Assembly: GCA_029776225.1 (NCBI GenBank)
Contig: JAKOTR010000033.1
Location: forward strand, 1-64,000
Reading direction: 5' to 3'
Length of the DNA stretch: 64,000 nucleotides
Origin: Acidobacteriota bacterium
Lineage (GTDB): Bacteria; Acidobacteriota; Terriglobia; Bryobacterales; Bryobacteraceae
Shown here: piece after piece, positions 17,607 to 25,498 of the stretch
Layout of the letters: the number at the start of each line of letters is the position of its first letter
Numbering within the stretch: position 1 is the first letter of the stretch
Position numbers and translations under genes: made by a program
The notes under the pieces: generated by a model
Seen by the model: only the letters and a program-made list of their open reading frames with translations
What the model was told of the DNA's origin: nothing
The model's database searches: none

Positions 17607-18425
17607 ATGCCGGACACAGCTTTTCAGCGGTTCTGGAAGCGGTTGCAACAAATCGGCCTGAACGCATACGAAGCGCGCTCGTATCTTGTGCTGATTGGGC
17701 ATTCGCGGTTCAAAGCGCTCGAACTGGCCGCCCGCGCGCACGTGCCACGCCAGAAGATCTACGAAGTACTCGACAGCCTGGTCGAAAAAGGATTCGCCCA
17801 GGTTGTGCAGGAGAAGACCAAACTGTTTTCGGCTGTGGAGCCGGCGCTAGCCATTCCGGCTTACCTGTCGCGCAAGCGCAAGGCCCTGGAGGAGGAACTT
17901 TCCGACCAGTCGCGCAGCGCGGCCATGCTGGTGGAAGACCTCGGCCGCGCGTACCTGGAAGGACAAGGGGAACGCGGAACGCTGGATTTCCTGCGCATAA
18001 TCAACGAGCCGGCGCTGGCCGCCGCGCAGTATCGCCGCATGCTCGCCGAAGTCTCCTCCGAATATCTGGAGTTTGCCAGGGCGCCCTACGCGGTCGATCC
18101 GGTGGATGAAAACCTCGTCAGGCAGGCGCACGCCCGCGGAGCGCGCTGCCGCCTGCTTTTTGAAGCCGCCTCCGCAAGGGACCACAGCCGGCTGCTTGCA
18201 GACCTGGAGCAGGCGGGGGTGGAGGTCCGGGTGGCGGAGTCGCTGCCGATGAAACTGGCGCTGTTCGACTGCCGCCAGGGGCTGATTGCGCTGCTGGATC
18301 CGGTGATCACGCGGCCGACCTGGACATCCGTTCTGTTCGATCACGCCGGTTTGGGTGAGGCCATGCGGGGCCTGTTCGAGGAGCGCTGGCAACGCGCTGC
18401 CCCGGCAGCCCGTGGCGCGGCGTAG
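17607..18425 (+). CDS. TrmB-family transcriptional regulator
   Basis: A 272-residue regulator. The N-terminal winged helix (LQQIGLNAYEARSYLVLIG, then RQKIYEVLDSLVEKGFAQV, residues about 10-75) is typical of TrmB, and a coiled segment and ligand/effector domain follow (FDCRQGLIALLDPV near residue 225). TrmB proteins are commonest in archaea, where they control sugar genes; bacterial members are mostly uncharacterised. ATG 17607 was chosen over ATG 17568 because AAAGGA lies nine bases before it and a predicted promoter would start transcription between the two. No adjacent sugar operon indicates its target; the TonB receptor gene ends just upstream. Confidence 0.82.
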   Translation: MPDTAFQRFWKRLQQIGLNAYEARSYLVLIGHSRFKALELAARAHVPRQKIYEVLDSLVEKGFAQVVQEKTKLFSAVEPALAIPAYLSRKRKALEEELSDQSRSAAMLVEDLGRAYLEGQGERGTLDFLRIINEPALAAAQYRRMLAEVSSEYLEFARAPYAVDPVDENLVRQAHARGARCRLLFEAASARDHSRLLADLEQAGVEVRVAESLPMKLALFDCRQGLIALLDPVITRPTWTSVLFDHAGLGEAMRGLFEERWQRAAPAARGAA

Positions 18426-18478
18426 GCAGAGGCGCAAGCTTCAGGTTCGTGCTGAGGCGGAGTTCCTGACTTCAGGGA

Positions 18479-19480
18479 TCAGTAATCCCGTTCGGTCACG
18501 AGTTCGGTGACGGCATACAACGCGCGCTGATAGGGCGACTCCGGGAACTCCCCGATAATCGAGCGCGCCTTTTCGGTGAACGCGCGGGCGCGCTGGCGCA
18601 CACGCTCGACGCCGCCGCGCCTTATGATCAGATCCAGAATGCGCTCGAACGGCACGCGCTCGTAGCTGCGGTCCGCAAGCACGGTGGCGACCATGTTCCG
18701 GTCTGCCTCGTCGCTGCTTTCCAGCGCGTAGATCAAGGGCAGCGTCACCTTGCCTTCCCACAAATCGTTGCCGACGGGCTTGCCCAGCACGCTCTCGTGG
18801 GCGGTGAAGTCCAGCACGTCGTCGATGAGCTGAAACGCCATGCCCACATTCCAGGCGTACTCGCCCAGCTTCTCCTCGGTGGCCGGATCCGCGCCCGCCA
18901 CAACCGCCCCCAGGCGCGCGGCTACGGAGAACAGGCCCGCGGTCTTGCGGTCCACCAGATCCATGTACTCGGCCTCGGTAACGGTCATCGAGCCAAGGTA
19001 TTTGAGCTGAAGCAGCTCGCCTTCCACCATCGACTGCGTCACGTTGATCAGCAGGTCCAGCACGCGGAAGTCCCGCTCGCGCAAGGCAATCTGGAAGGCC
19101 TGCATGTAAAGCCAGTCTCCGGCCAGCACCGCGGTGTGATTGCCCCACATGATGTTGGTCGAGGCCCGGCCGCGGCGCGTCCGCGCGCCGTCGATCACAT
19201 CGTCGTGGACGAGCGTGGCCGAGTGGATCATTTCCACCACCGCGCCCAGCCGGATCGCACTCTCCCCACCATCGCCGACCAACTTGGAAGTGAGTATGAC
19301 CAGCGCGGGGCGCAGCCGTTTGCCCCCGCTCGACCGGAGGTAGTTGCCGATCATGGTGATCGCGTCCACGGAAGCCATCCACTCGAGGCTGATTTCGCGC
19401 TCGACCCGACTCAGCTCCTCGTCAATCAGGCCGATGATATCCCGTACCGCCACTGTTAGCCCAGCTTTGCCTGAATCCAT
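18479..19480 (-). CDS. long-chain polyprenyl diphosphate synthase
   Basis: A 333-residue all-helical trans-prenyltransferase that extends farnesyl or geranylgeranyl diphosphate to the side chain of a respiratory quinone. The first Asp-rich motif is DDVIDGARTRRG and the second is LIDDVLDFTA. GGKRLRPALVIL at about residue 53 binds diphosphate. The residues before the first motif (MIHSATLVHDD) fit medium- to long-chain synthases (heptaprenyl or octaprenyl), but chain length cannot be fixed by eye. It is last in the minus-strand operon, 13 bases after tatD. Confidence 0.92.
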   Translation of the reverse strand: MDSGKAGLTVAVRDIIGLIDEELSRVEREISLEWMASVDAITMIGNYLRSSGGKRLRPALVILTSKLVGDGGESAIRLGAVVEMIHSATLVHDDVIDGARTRRGRASTNIMWGNHTAVLAGDWLYMQAFQIALRERDFRVLDLLINVTQSMVEGELLQLKYLGSMTVTEAEYMDLVDRKTAGLFSVAARLGAVVAGADPATEEKLGEYAWNVGMAFQLIDDVLDFTAHESVLGKPVGNDLWEGKVTLPLIYALESSDEADRNMVATVLADRSYERVPFERILDLIIRRGGVERVRQRARAFTEKARSIIGEFPESPYQRALYAVTELVTERDY

Positions 19481-19493
19481 GGATCTACTCAGT

Positions 19494-20261
19494 CTAGCAT
19501 TCGAGGCCCAGCACGCGCGCGAAGTTCTTCCAGGTTACAGAGGCCACCTGCTCGAAGGTTTCGCCGCGCAGCTCGGCCACCTTCCGGGCGGTCTCGACGA
19601 CGAACGCAGGCTCGTTGCGCTTGCCGCGCCTGGGTACCGGGGCCAGATAGGGGGCGTCGGTTTCCACGAGCAGGCGGTCCGCAGGCACGATCCGCACGGC
19701 CTCCTGAACGCGCGCAGCCTTGGGAAACGTCACCACGCCCGAAAAACTGATGTAAAAACCCAGTTCGAGCGCCTGCTTCGCCTCCTCGGGACCGCCCGAA
19801 AAGCAGTGAAAAATGCCCCGGTGCGGCCCCGGACCGAGAACGCTTAAGGTGTCCGCCCATGCCTCGCGGGTGTGAATGATGATGGGCTTCCCCGCCGCGC
19901 GCGCGATTTCCACCTGCCGCGCGAACACCTCACGCTGCACGTGCCGCGGCGAAAAGTCGTAGTGGTAATCGAGGCCGATCTCGCCGGCGGCCACCACCCT
20001 CGGGTGCTCCAGCAGTTCCCGTACCCGCTCGAACGTTTCCGGGACAGCCTTGGCGGCGTCGTGCGGATGCACGCCCACGGTCGCCCAGATATGCGGCCAT
20101 CGCTCGGCGATTCGGATGCCCGCTTCGAGGTCCGGCGGCCCGCTGCCCGTGCCAACCGCAAGCAGCCGTTCGACCCCGGCGGCGCGCGCGCGCTCGATCA
20201 CGGCGTCGCGGTCGGCATCAAACTGCGGGTCGTCGAGATGGCAATGGGAATCGGCCAGCAC
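19494..20261 (-). CDS. tatD: TatD-family metal-dependent hydrolase
   Basis: A 255-residue TIM-barrel hydrolase of the TatD/YcfH group, a metal-dependent nuclease. The N-terminal DSHCHLDD supplies two metal histidines. AAGEIGLDYHYDFSP supplies the metal Glu, IIHTR a metal His, FHCFSGG another, and LVETDAPYLAP the catalytic Asp. Length is standard. The start codon directly abuts the metG stop. A MetRS-TatD pair is a frequent bacterial neighbourhood. Confidence 0.95.
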   Translation of the reverse strand: MLADSHCHLDDPQFDADRDAVIERARAAGVERLLAVGTGSGPPDLEAGIRIAERWPHIWATVGVHPHDAAKAVPETFERVRELLEHPRVVAAGEIGLDYHYDFSPRHVQREVFARQVEIARAAGKPIIIHTREAWADTLSVLGPGPHRGIFHCFSGGPEEAKQALELGFYISFSGVVTFPKAARVQEAVRIVPADRLLVETDAPYLAPVPRRGKRNEPAFVVETARKVAELRGETFEQVASVTWKNFARVLGLEC

Positions 20262-22178
20262 TTACTTCAGCCGCGCTCCCACCGGCACGTCTTCCAGAAA
20301 GCCCGCCAGCACCGGCTTGCCGCCTTCCAGCGACGCCGCGACGATCATGCCGTTCGACTCGATGCCGCGCAATTTCCTGGGCTGGAGGTTAGCGACAATC
20401 ACCACCTTGCGCCCGATCAACTGCTCCGGCGTGTACGCTTCGGCAATGCCGGCCACCAGCGTCCGCGGCTGCGGTTCCCCGATATCGACCTTGAGCTTCA
20501 GCAGCTTGTTCGCGCCCTTCACCGGTTCCGCTTCGAGAACCAGCCCGACCCGCATGTCGATCTTCGCGAAGTCGTCGATGGAGATCTTCTCGCCCTGTGC
20601 GGCGGGCTGAGCCTCCGGCGTTTTACCCAGGAGCGCCGCCTGCCGCGCGGCTTCCTTTTCTTCCAGCGCACGCATCTTCTCGATGGCGGACTTGGCCTCG
20701 ATACGCGGGAACACGGGCGCGACCTCGCCCACCTTCTGCCCGGGCTGCAACTGCCCCCACTTCAGCTCCTGCAAGCGGACGGATTCGAGCGGCTCCGTCA
20801 TGCCGAGCTGCGCCCAGATCTTGGCAGTGGATTCGGGCAGCACCGGCGCCAGCAGCACGGTGGCGATGCGAAGCACCTCGGCAGCGGTATAGAGCGCCGC
20901 CTCGAGTTGCGCGCGCGCCTCCGGCTTCTTCGCCAGAGCCCACGGCGCCTGCTCGACGATGAACTTGTCGGTGGCCGAGAGCAGCCCCCAGATGGTCTCG
21001 AGTCCCTTGGAGAATTCGAAGGCCTCAAAGGCGGCGATGGAGTTTTCAATCGTCTGCCCGGCGAGCTGCGGGATCGTCCCGTCCATCGAGCACGGGGGAA
21101 TCGCGCCCCCGCAATACTGGTTGATCATCGTCAGCGTGCGGCTGGCCAGGTTGCCGAGACCGTTCGCGAGGTCGGAGTTGTAGCGGCCCACCAGGGCGTC
21201 GTAACTGAAGCTGCCGTCCTGCCCGAAGACGACCTCGCGCATGAGGAAGTACCGGAGCGCGTCCGCGCCGATCGTCTGCCGGATCGGTTCCGGACGCACG
21301 ATGTTGCCCCGCGACTTGCTCATCTTGCTCTCTTCAAACAGCAGCCAGCCGTGCGCAAAGATGCGTTTCGGCAGCGGCAGGTCAGCGGCCATCAGAAATG
21401 CGGGCCAGTAGATGGCGTGGAACCGCACGATCTCCTTGCCGATGAGGTGCAGGTCGGCCGGCCAGAGGCCCTCGCCCTCCACCGCGCTCATGTACGTGCT
21501 GAGCGCATCGAACCACACGTAGAAGACATGCGGCGCCTCGCCCTTCACCGGGATGCCCCAGTTGATGTTGGTGCGGGTGATCGAGAGGTCGGTCAGCCCC
21601 TGCTTCACGAACGCGATCACCTCGTTGCGCCGCGTTTCCGGCTGGATGAACTCGGGATGCTTGTCGTAGAGCTCGAGCAGCCTGTCCTGAAACGCCGAAA
21701 GTTTGAAGAAAAAGTTCTCCTCGGTGATGGTCTCGGTGGGGCGGCCACAGTCCGGGCAGGGATCGCCCGGCTTGGCTTCCGTCACATAGAGGTTGTCGTG
21801 TATGCAGTACTGGCCGGTGTAGGCGCCTTTGTATATATAGCCGTTCTTGCGGCAGCGGTCGAACAAGTCCTGCACGACGCGGGCGTGCTGCGGGTTGGTG
21901 GTGCGCTGGAAACGGTCGATCTTCAGCCCGAGCAGTTGCCATTGCCGCTCGAACTCGGCAGCGATCACGTCGCAGAATTCCTTGGGCGATTTGCCCACGC
22001 GTTTCGCGGCGCGCTCAACGTTGACCCCGTGCTCATCGGAGCCCGTGGTGAGCACGGCGGTAAAGCCCTGCATCGCTTTGAAGCGGCGCACCATGTCGGC
22101 CACGATCGTGGTGTAGGCATGGCCGATGTGCGGCGCGGCGTTTACGTAGTAAATGGGAGTTGTGAGATAGTACTTCAT
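20262..22178 (-). CDS. metG: methionyl-tRNA synthetase
   Basis: A 638-residue class I synthetase charging tRNA-Met. HIGH is at residues 18-21 (PHIGHAYTT) and KMSKS appears in the context ESKMSKSRGN. The connective domain has a single knot (CIHD, then CPDCGRP). The anticodon-binding helical domain follows. The C-terminal 110 residues are a tRNA-binding OB fold (DFAKIDMRVGLV to VGARLK), which forms dimers in relatives. Its start overlaps the end of larC by four bases, so it is co-translated within the cobB-larC-metG-tatD-prenyl synthase operon. Confidence 0.97.
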   Translation of the reverse strand: MKYYLTTPIYYVNAAPHIGHAYTTIVADMVRRFKAMQGFTAVLTTGSDEHGVNVERAAKRVGKSPKEFCDVIAAEFERQWQLLGLKIDRFQRTTNPQHARVVQDLFDRCRKNGYIYKGAYTGQYCIHDNLYVTEAKPGDPCPDCGRPTETITEENFFFKLSAFQDRLLELYDKHPEFIQPETRRNEVIAFVKQGLTDLSITRTNINWGIPVKGEAPHVFYVWFDALSTYMSAVEGEGLWPADLHLIGKEIVRFHAIYWPAFLMAADLPLPKRIFAHGWLLFEESKMSKSRGNIVRPEPIRQTIGADALRYFLMREVVFGQDGSFSYDALVGRYNSDLANGLGNLASRTLTMINQYCGGAIPPCSMDGTIPQLAGQTIENSIAAFEAFEFSKGLETIWGLLSATDKFIVEQAPWALAKKPEARAQLEAALYTAAEVLRIATVLLAPVLPESTAKIWAQLGMTEPLESVRLQELKWGQLQPGQKVGEVAPVFPRIEAKSAIEKMRALEEKEAARQAALLGKTPEAQPAAQGEKISIDDFAKIDMRVGLVLEAEPVKGANKLLKLKVDIGEPQPRTLVAGIAEAYTPEQLIGRKVVIVANLQPRKLRGIESNGMIVAASLEGGKPVLAGFLEDVPVGARLK

Positions 22179-23332
22179 CGATTTTGTGTCAGATAAGCGA
22201 AGTTAGCTGCGGCCAAAATATCCTTCAGGGGGACGCCGGTTTCAAGCGCCAGGCGGCGGCAGTCCTCGTACTCCGGCGCGAAGCTGCCCTCCCCGGAGAC
22301 CTTCACGCGCACGGTCCCGTGCGGCGTCTGGACTTCGACGATGGAGCGCGGCTGCACGCGCCGCTCGGCCTGGTAAATGCGCAGGCCCAGTGTGGAGGTC
22401 TCGCGGAACAGCAAGCCTGCAAGCGTCTCCTGGTCTTCCGGGCGCACGATCGCGCGCAGCAGCGTGCCCGGCCGGTTCTTTTTCATGATGACGGGCGAAA
22501 GCGTCACATCGAGCGCACCGGCAGAGAGCAGGCGCTCCAGGGCGAAGCCGAGCACCTCGGGGCTTGAATCGTCGATATTGGCTTCGAGCACCGATACGGT
22601 GGTGGCTTCCGCCGCTCCGCTCGCTTCGCCCACGATCACGCGCAGAACGTTGGCGTGCTCGGGGAAATCGTGGCCACCAGCGCCGTAGCCGGTTGCGGAA
22701 ATCCTCATCGGCGGGAGCGGGCCGAAGGACGAGGCCAGGGTGGCGGCGATGGCCGCGCCCGTGGGCGTCGTCAGCTCTACGGCGGGGCCGCGGGCGTACA
22801 CAGGCTTCCCTTCCAATAGCGCCGCCGTGGCCGGAGCGGGCACGGGCAGAACGCCGTGCTCGGTTTTCACCGTCCCGCTGCCGAGGTTCAAGGGCGAACA
22901 GCAGATGCGTTCGACGCCGAGCAACTCGAACCCGAGGCAGGCACCCACGATGTCGCTGATGGAATCCACCGCGCCCACTTCGTGAAAGTGCACCCGCTCA
23001 ACCGGGACTTGGTGAACCCGCGCCTCGGCCTCTCCGAGCCGCTTGAATACGGCGGAGGCGTTCCGCTTCACGCGCTCCGGCAGCGCGGCTTTGTCGATCA
23101 TTTCGAGAATGTGCGAGAGATGCCTGTGCCCGTGCTGCTCGCCGCAGCGCACGTGAAACTTGGTCGCGGCGATGCCGCGGCGTTTCGTCTTCTCAAACTC
23201 GTACACCGCACCCGTGCCGAGCGCGTTCAACGCGCCACACAGGGCGGCCGTGTCCGCGCCGGCGTCGGCCAGCGCGCCGACGAGCATGTCGCCGCTGATT
23301 CCCGAAAAGGCGTCCAGGTAGCAGATTTTCAT
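22175..23332 (-). CDS. larC: nickel-pincer cofactor biosynthesis protein LarC
   Basis: A 385-residue LarC (formerly DUF111) protein, which inserts nickel into the pincer nucleotide cofactor of LarA-type racemases in a CTP-dependent step. The opening CYLDAFSGISGDMLVGAL is the family signature. A His-rich segment HGHRHLSH (about residues 67-74) probably binds nickel, and VHFHEVGAVDSISDIVG follows. In Lactiplantibacillus the gene is split and joined by frameshifting; here it is one uninterrupted frame. Four-base overlaps with cobB and metG place it in the housekeeping operon. larB and larE are not in the window. A LarA-like gene lies 4.7 kb away at 28067. Confidence 0.93.
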   Translation of the reverse strand: MKICYLDAFSGISGDMLVGALADAGADTAALCGALNALGTGAVYEFEKTKRRGIAATKFHVRCGEQHGHRHLSHILEMIDKAALPERVKRNASAVFKRLGEAEARVHQVPVERVHFHEVGAVDSISDIVGACLGFELLGVERICCSPLNLGSGTVKTEHGVLPVPAPATAALLEGKPVYARGPAVELTTPTGAAIAATLASSFGPLPPMRISATGYGAGGHDFPEHANVLRVIVGEASGAAEATTVSVLEANIDDSSPEVLGFALERLLSAGALDVTLSPVIMKKNRPGTLLRAIVRPEDQETLAGLLFRETSTLGLRIYQAERRVQPRSIVEVQTPHGTVRVKVSGEGSFAPEYEDCRRLALETGVPLKDILAAANFAYLTQNR

Positions 23333-24042
23333 GATGCGATCAGTTGAGGCAGCAGTTCGCCCGCCCTGCCTCGAAACGATTTATCCACTTCCGCCGAAAA
23401 CGGCGTCTCTTCCAGGTTGCATTCAATCACGCGCGCGCCGCAGGCCGCGGCGAGCGGGACCAGCCCGGCCGCCGGATAGACTACGGCTGAGGTGCCCACT
23501 ACCAGCAGCACGTCGGCCTCCCGCACAGCGCGCTGGGCTTCCTCCCATGGCCCGGCAGGCAGCGGTTCGCCGAACCAGACCACGCCCGGCCGTAGAAGCG
23601 CGCCGCACTCGCACCGGGGAGGCAGTTCGGGCAGCGGAACGCGCTCGTCGCGCCGCTCGCGCGCGCAGGCCGTGCAGCGAACCGTCCACAGATCGCCGTG
23701 CAGTTTTATGATGCTGCGGCTGCCCGCGCGGTCGTGAAGGCCGTCTACGTTTTGGGTGATCAGCGTGAACCGTGGTTTCGCTTCCTCCAGGGCGGCCAGG
23801 GCCAGGTGCCCCGCATTCGGCCGCGCGCCGGCCACCTTGCAGCGCCGCCAGTCATACCATTCCCATACCAGCCGCGGATCGCGGGCGAAGGCTTCCGGAG
23901 TGGCCAACTGCTCCGGCGAGTACTGCCGCCACAGCCCTCCCGGGCCGCGGAACGTCGGCACGCCGCTCTCGGCCGAGATGCCCGCCCCGGTGAGCACAGC
24001 GATAGCACGGGCTTCCCGGATCCATTCGCGCGCCTGATTCAC
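23329..24042 (-). CDS. cobB: NAD-dependent protein deacylase, CobB-type sirtuin
   Basis: A 237-residue class III sirtuin that removes acetyl or succinyl groups from lysines using NAD. GAGISAESGVPTFRG binds NAD and QNVDGLHDRAG carries the catalytic His loop. The zinc site is CTAC followed by CECG. YDWRR near residue 63 matches the Tyr/Arg pair associated with desuccinylase activity in SIRT5/CobB-type enzymes. It is the first gene of the minus-strand operon, divergent from the dehydrogenase gene, and overlaps larC by four bases. Confidence 0.94.
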   Translation of the reverse strand: MNQAREWIREARAIAVLTGAGISAESGVPTFRGPGGLWRQYSPEQLATPEAFARDPRLVWEWYDWRRCKVAGARPNAGHLALAALEEAKPRFTLITQNVDGLHDRAGSRSIIKLHGDLWTVRCTACARERRDERVPLPELPPRCECGALLRPGVVWFGEPLPAGPWEEAQRAVREADVLLVVGTSAVVYPAAGLVPLAAACGARVIECNLEETPFSAEVDKSFRGRAGELLPQLIAS

Positions 24043-24242
24043 AGGCTCCCATTATCGCGTATCGCCGTATATCGTTGCTGATGAACCCGTGCATGCAAGG
24101 CCACCGCCGCGGACACGGCGCGAGCACTTCCGGCCTGAGGCGCCCCTTTTCGGCACGCCGTCCGAGCCGTCCGGGTGGGATAATAGGCAATTCTGGAGCA
24201 ACACGGGTAGTGTCGACGACAATAGTAATGGGAACGGAAGGG

Positions 24243-25493
24243 ATGGAGCAGGAGCTGAACCCGTGGCGGGCGTCCGAGGCACGCTTTGATATCGCGGCGG
24301 ACCACCTGGGCCTCGACGAAGGACTACGCAAGATCCTGCGCACGTCGTCGAAAGAGATTACCGTGCATATCCCGGTGCAGCTCGATGACGGACGGCTCGA
24401 GGTATTCACCGGCTATCGGGTTCTGCATTCGGGAGCCCGCGGTCCGGGAAAAGGCGGCATCCGCTTCGCGCCCGATGTCACGCTCGACGAAGTGCGGGCT
24501 TTGGCCGCCGCTATGACGTGGAAGTGCGCGGTGGTCAACCTCCCGTTCGGCGGAGCCAAAGGCGGCGTCATCTGCAATCCCCACCTGTTGTCGCTAGGAG
24601 AACTGGAAAGAATCACGCGGCGTTACACGGCGGAAATTCTTCCGTTCCTCGGCCCCGAGCGCGACGTCCCTGCGCCGGACATGAACACCAACGAGCAGAC
24701 AATGGCATGGATCATGGACACTTACTCCATGCACGTGGGCTGCACGGTAACGGCCGTGGTAACGGGCAAGCCGCTCGACCTCGGCGGTTCCCGCGGCCGG
24801 AGCGAGGCGACCGGGCGGGGCTGCATGATCGTCACGCAGGAGGCGCTCCAGCTCCTTGGTCTGAAGCAGGAAGGAGCGCGCGTGGTCGTTCAGGGATTCG
24901 GAAACGTGGGCGGCACAGCCGCGAAGCTGATGGCGCAGGCCGGCTTCAAAGTGATCTCCATCATCGAGATCGACGGCGCCGTTTATAATCCGAACGGTCT
25001 GGATGTCGAGGCCCTGTGGAAGCACCGGGCGGAGACCGGCTCCATCACCAACTTCCCGGGCGGCGAGAACATTGATCCGGGCGAGGCCATGTGCCTGGAG
25101 TGCGAGGTGTTCGTGCCCGCGGCGCGGGAGAACGTCATCACTTCCATGAACGCCGCCGGCATTCGCGCGCGCATCATCTGCGAAGGCGCCAACGGGCCGA
25201 CCACTCCGGCAGCCGACGAGATCCTCCAAGATAAAGACATTTTTGTGATTCCCGACATTCTGGCGAATGCCGGCGGAGTAACCGTGTCCTACTTCGAGTG
25301 GGTGCAAGACCGCCAGGGCTTCTTCTGGAACGAGGACATGATCAACCAGCGGTTGAAGGAGGTCATGGTCGAGAACTTCAGGCGCGTCGTCGATTGCGCC
25401 AAGAAGTACAAAGTCGATAACCGCATCGCGGCGAATATTCTGGCGCTCGACCGTGTCGCCTTCGCCATCAAGCTCCGCGGTATATACGCTTGA
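24243..25493 (+). CDS. Glu/Leu/Phe/Val dehydrogenase (probably glutamate dehydrogenase)
   Basis: A 416-residue NAD(P)-dependent amino-acid dehydrogenase linking glutamate and 2-oxoglutarate plus ammonia. The catalytic-site string LPFGGAKGGV has Lys106; GPGKGGIRF precedes it. The Rossmann motif is GFGNVGGTAAKLM, and CEGANGPTTPAAD lies near the C-terminus. ATG 24243 gives the length expected for the family and is preceded by a purine-rich GGAACGGAAGGG stretch. ATG 24228 would add five residues, and the frame is open to 24075 without family similarity. The 200 bases between this gene and divergent cobB should hold both promoters; GATAAT at 24179-24184 is a possible -10. Confidence 0.92.
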   Translation: MEQELNPWRASEARFDIAADHLGLDEGLRKILRTSSKEITVHIPVQLDDGRLEVFTGYRVLHSGARGPGKGGIRFAPDVTLDEVRALAAAMTWKCAVVNLPFGGAKGGVICNPHLLSLGELERITRRYTAEILPFLGPERDVPAPDMNTNEQTMAWIMDTYSMHVGCTVTAVVTGKPLDLGGSRGRSEATGRGCMIVTQEALQLLGLKQEGARVVVQGFGNVGGTAAKLMAQAGFKVISIIEIDGAVYNPNGLDVEALWKHRAETGSITNFPGGENIDPGEAMCLECEVFVPAARENVITSMNAAGIRARIICEGANGPTTPAADEILQDKDIFVIPDILANAGGVTVSYFEWVQDRQGFFWNEDMINQRLKEVMVENFRRVVDCAKKYKVDNRIAANILALDRVAFAIKLRGIYA

Positions 25494-25498
25494 GCGAG

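Noticed and set aside
19872-22196. A 774-residue plus-strand open frame opposite metG and tatD
   Set aside because: The minus strand carries unmistakable MetRS and TatD motifs, and the antisense translation has no family features.
22175-23332. Programmed frameshift as in lactobacillar larC
   Set aside because: The reading frame is continuous through the whole LarC protein, so no frameshift is needed.
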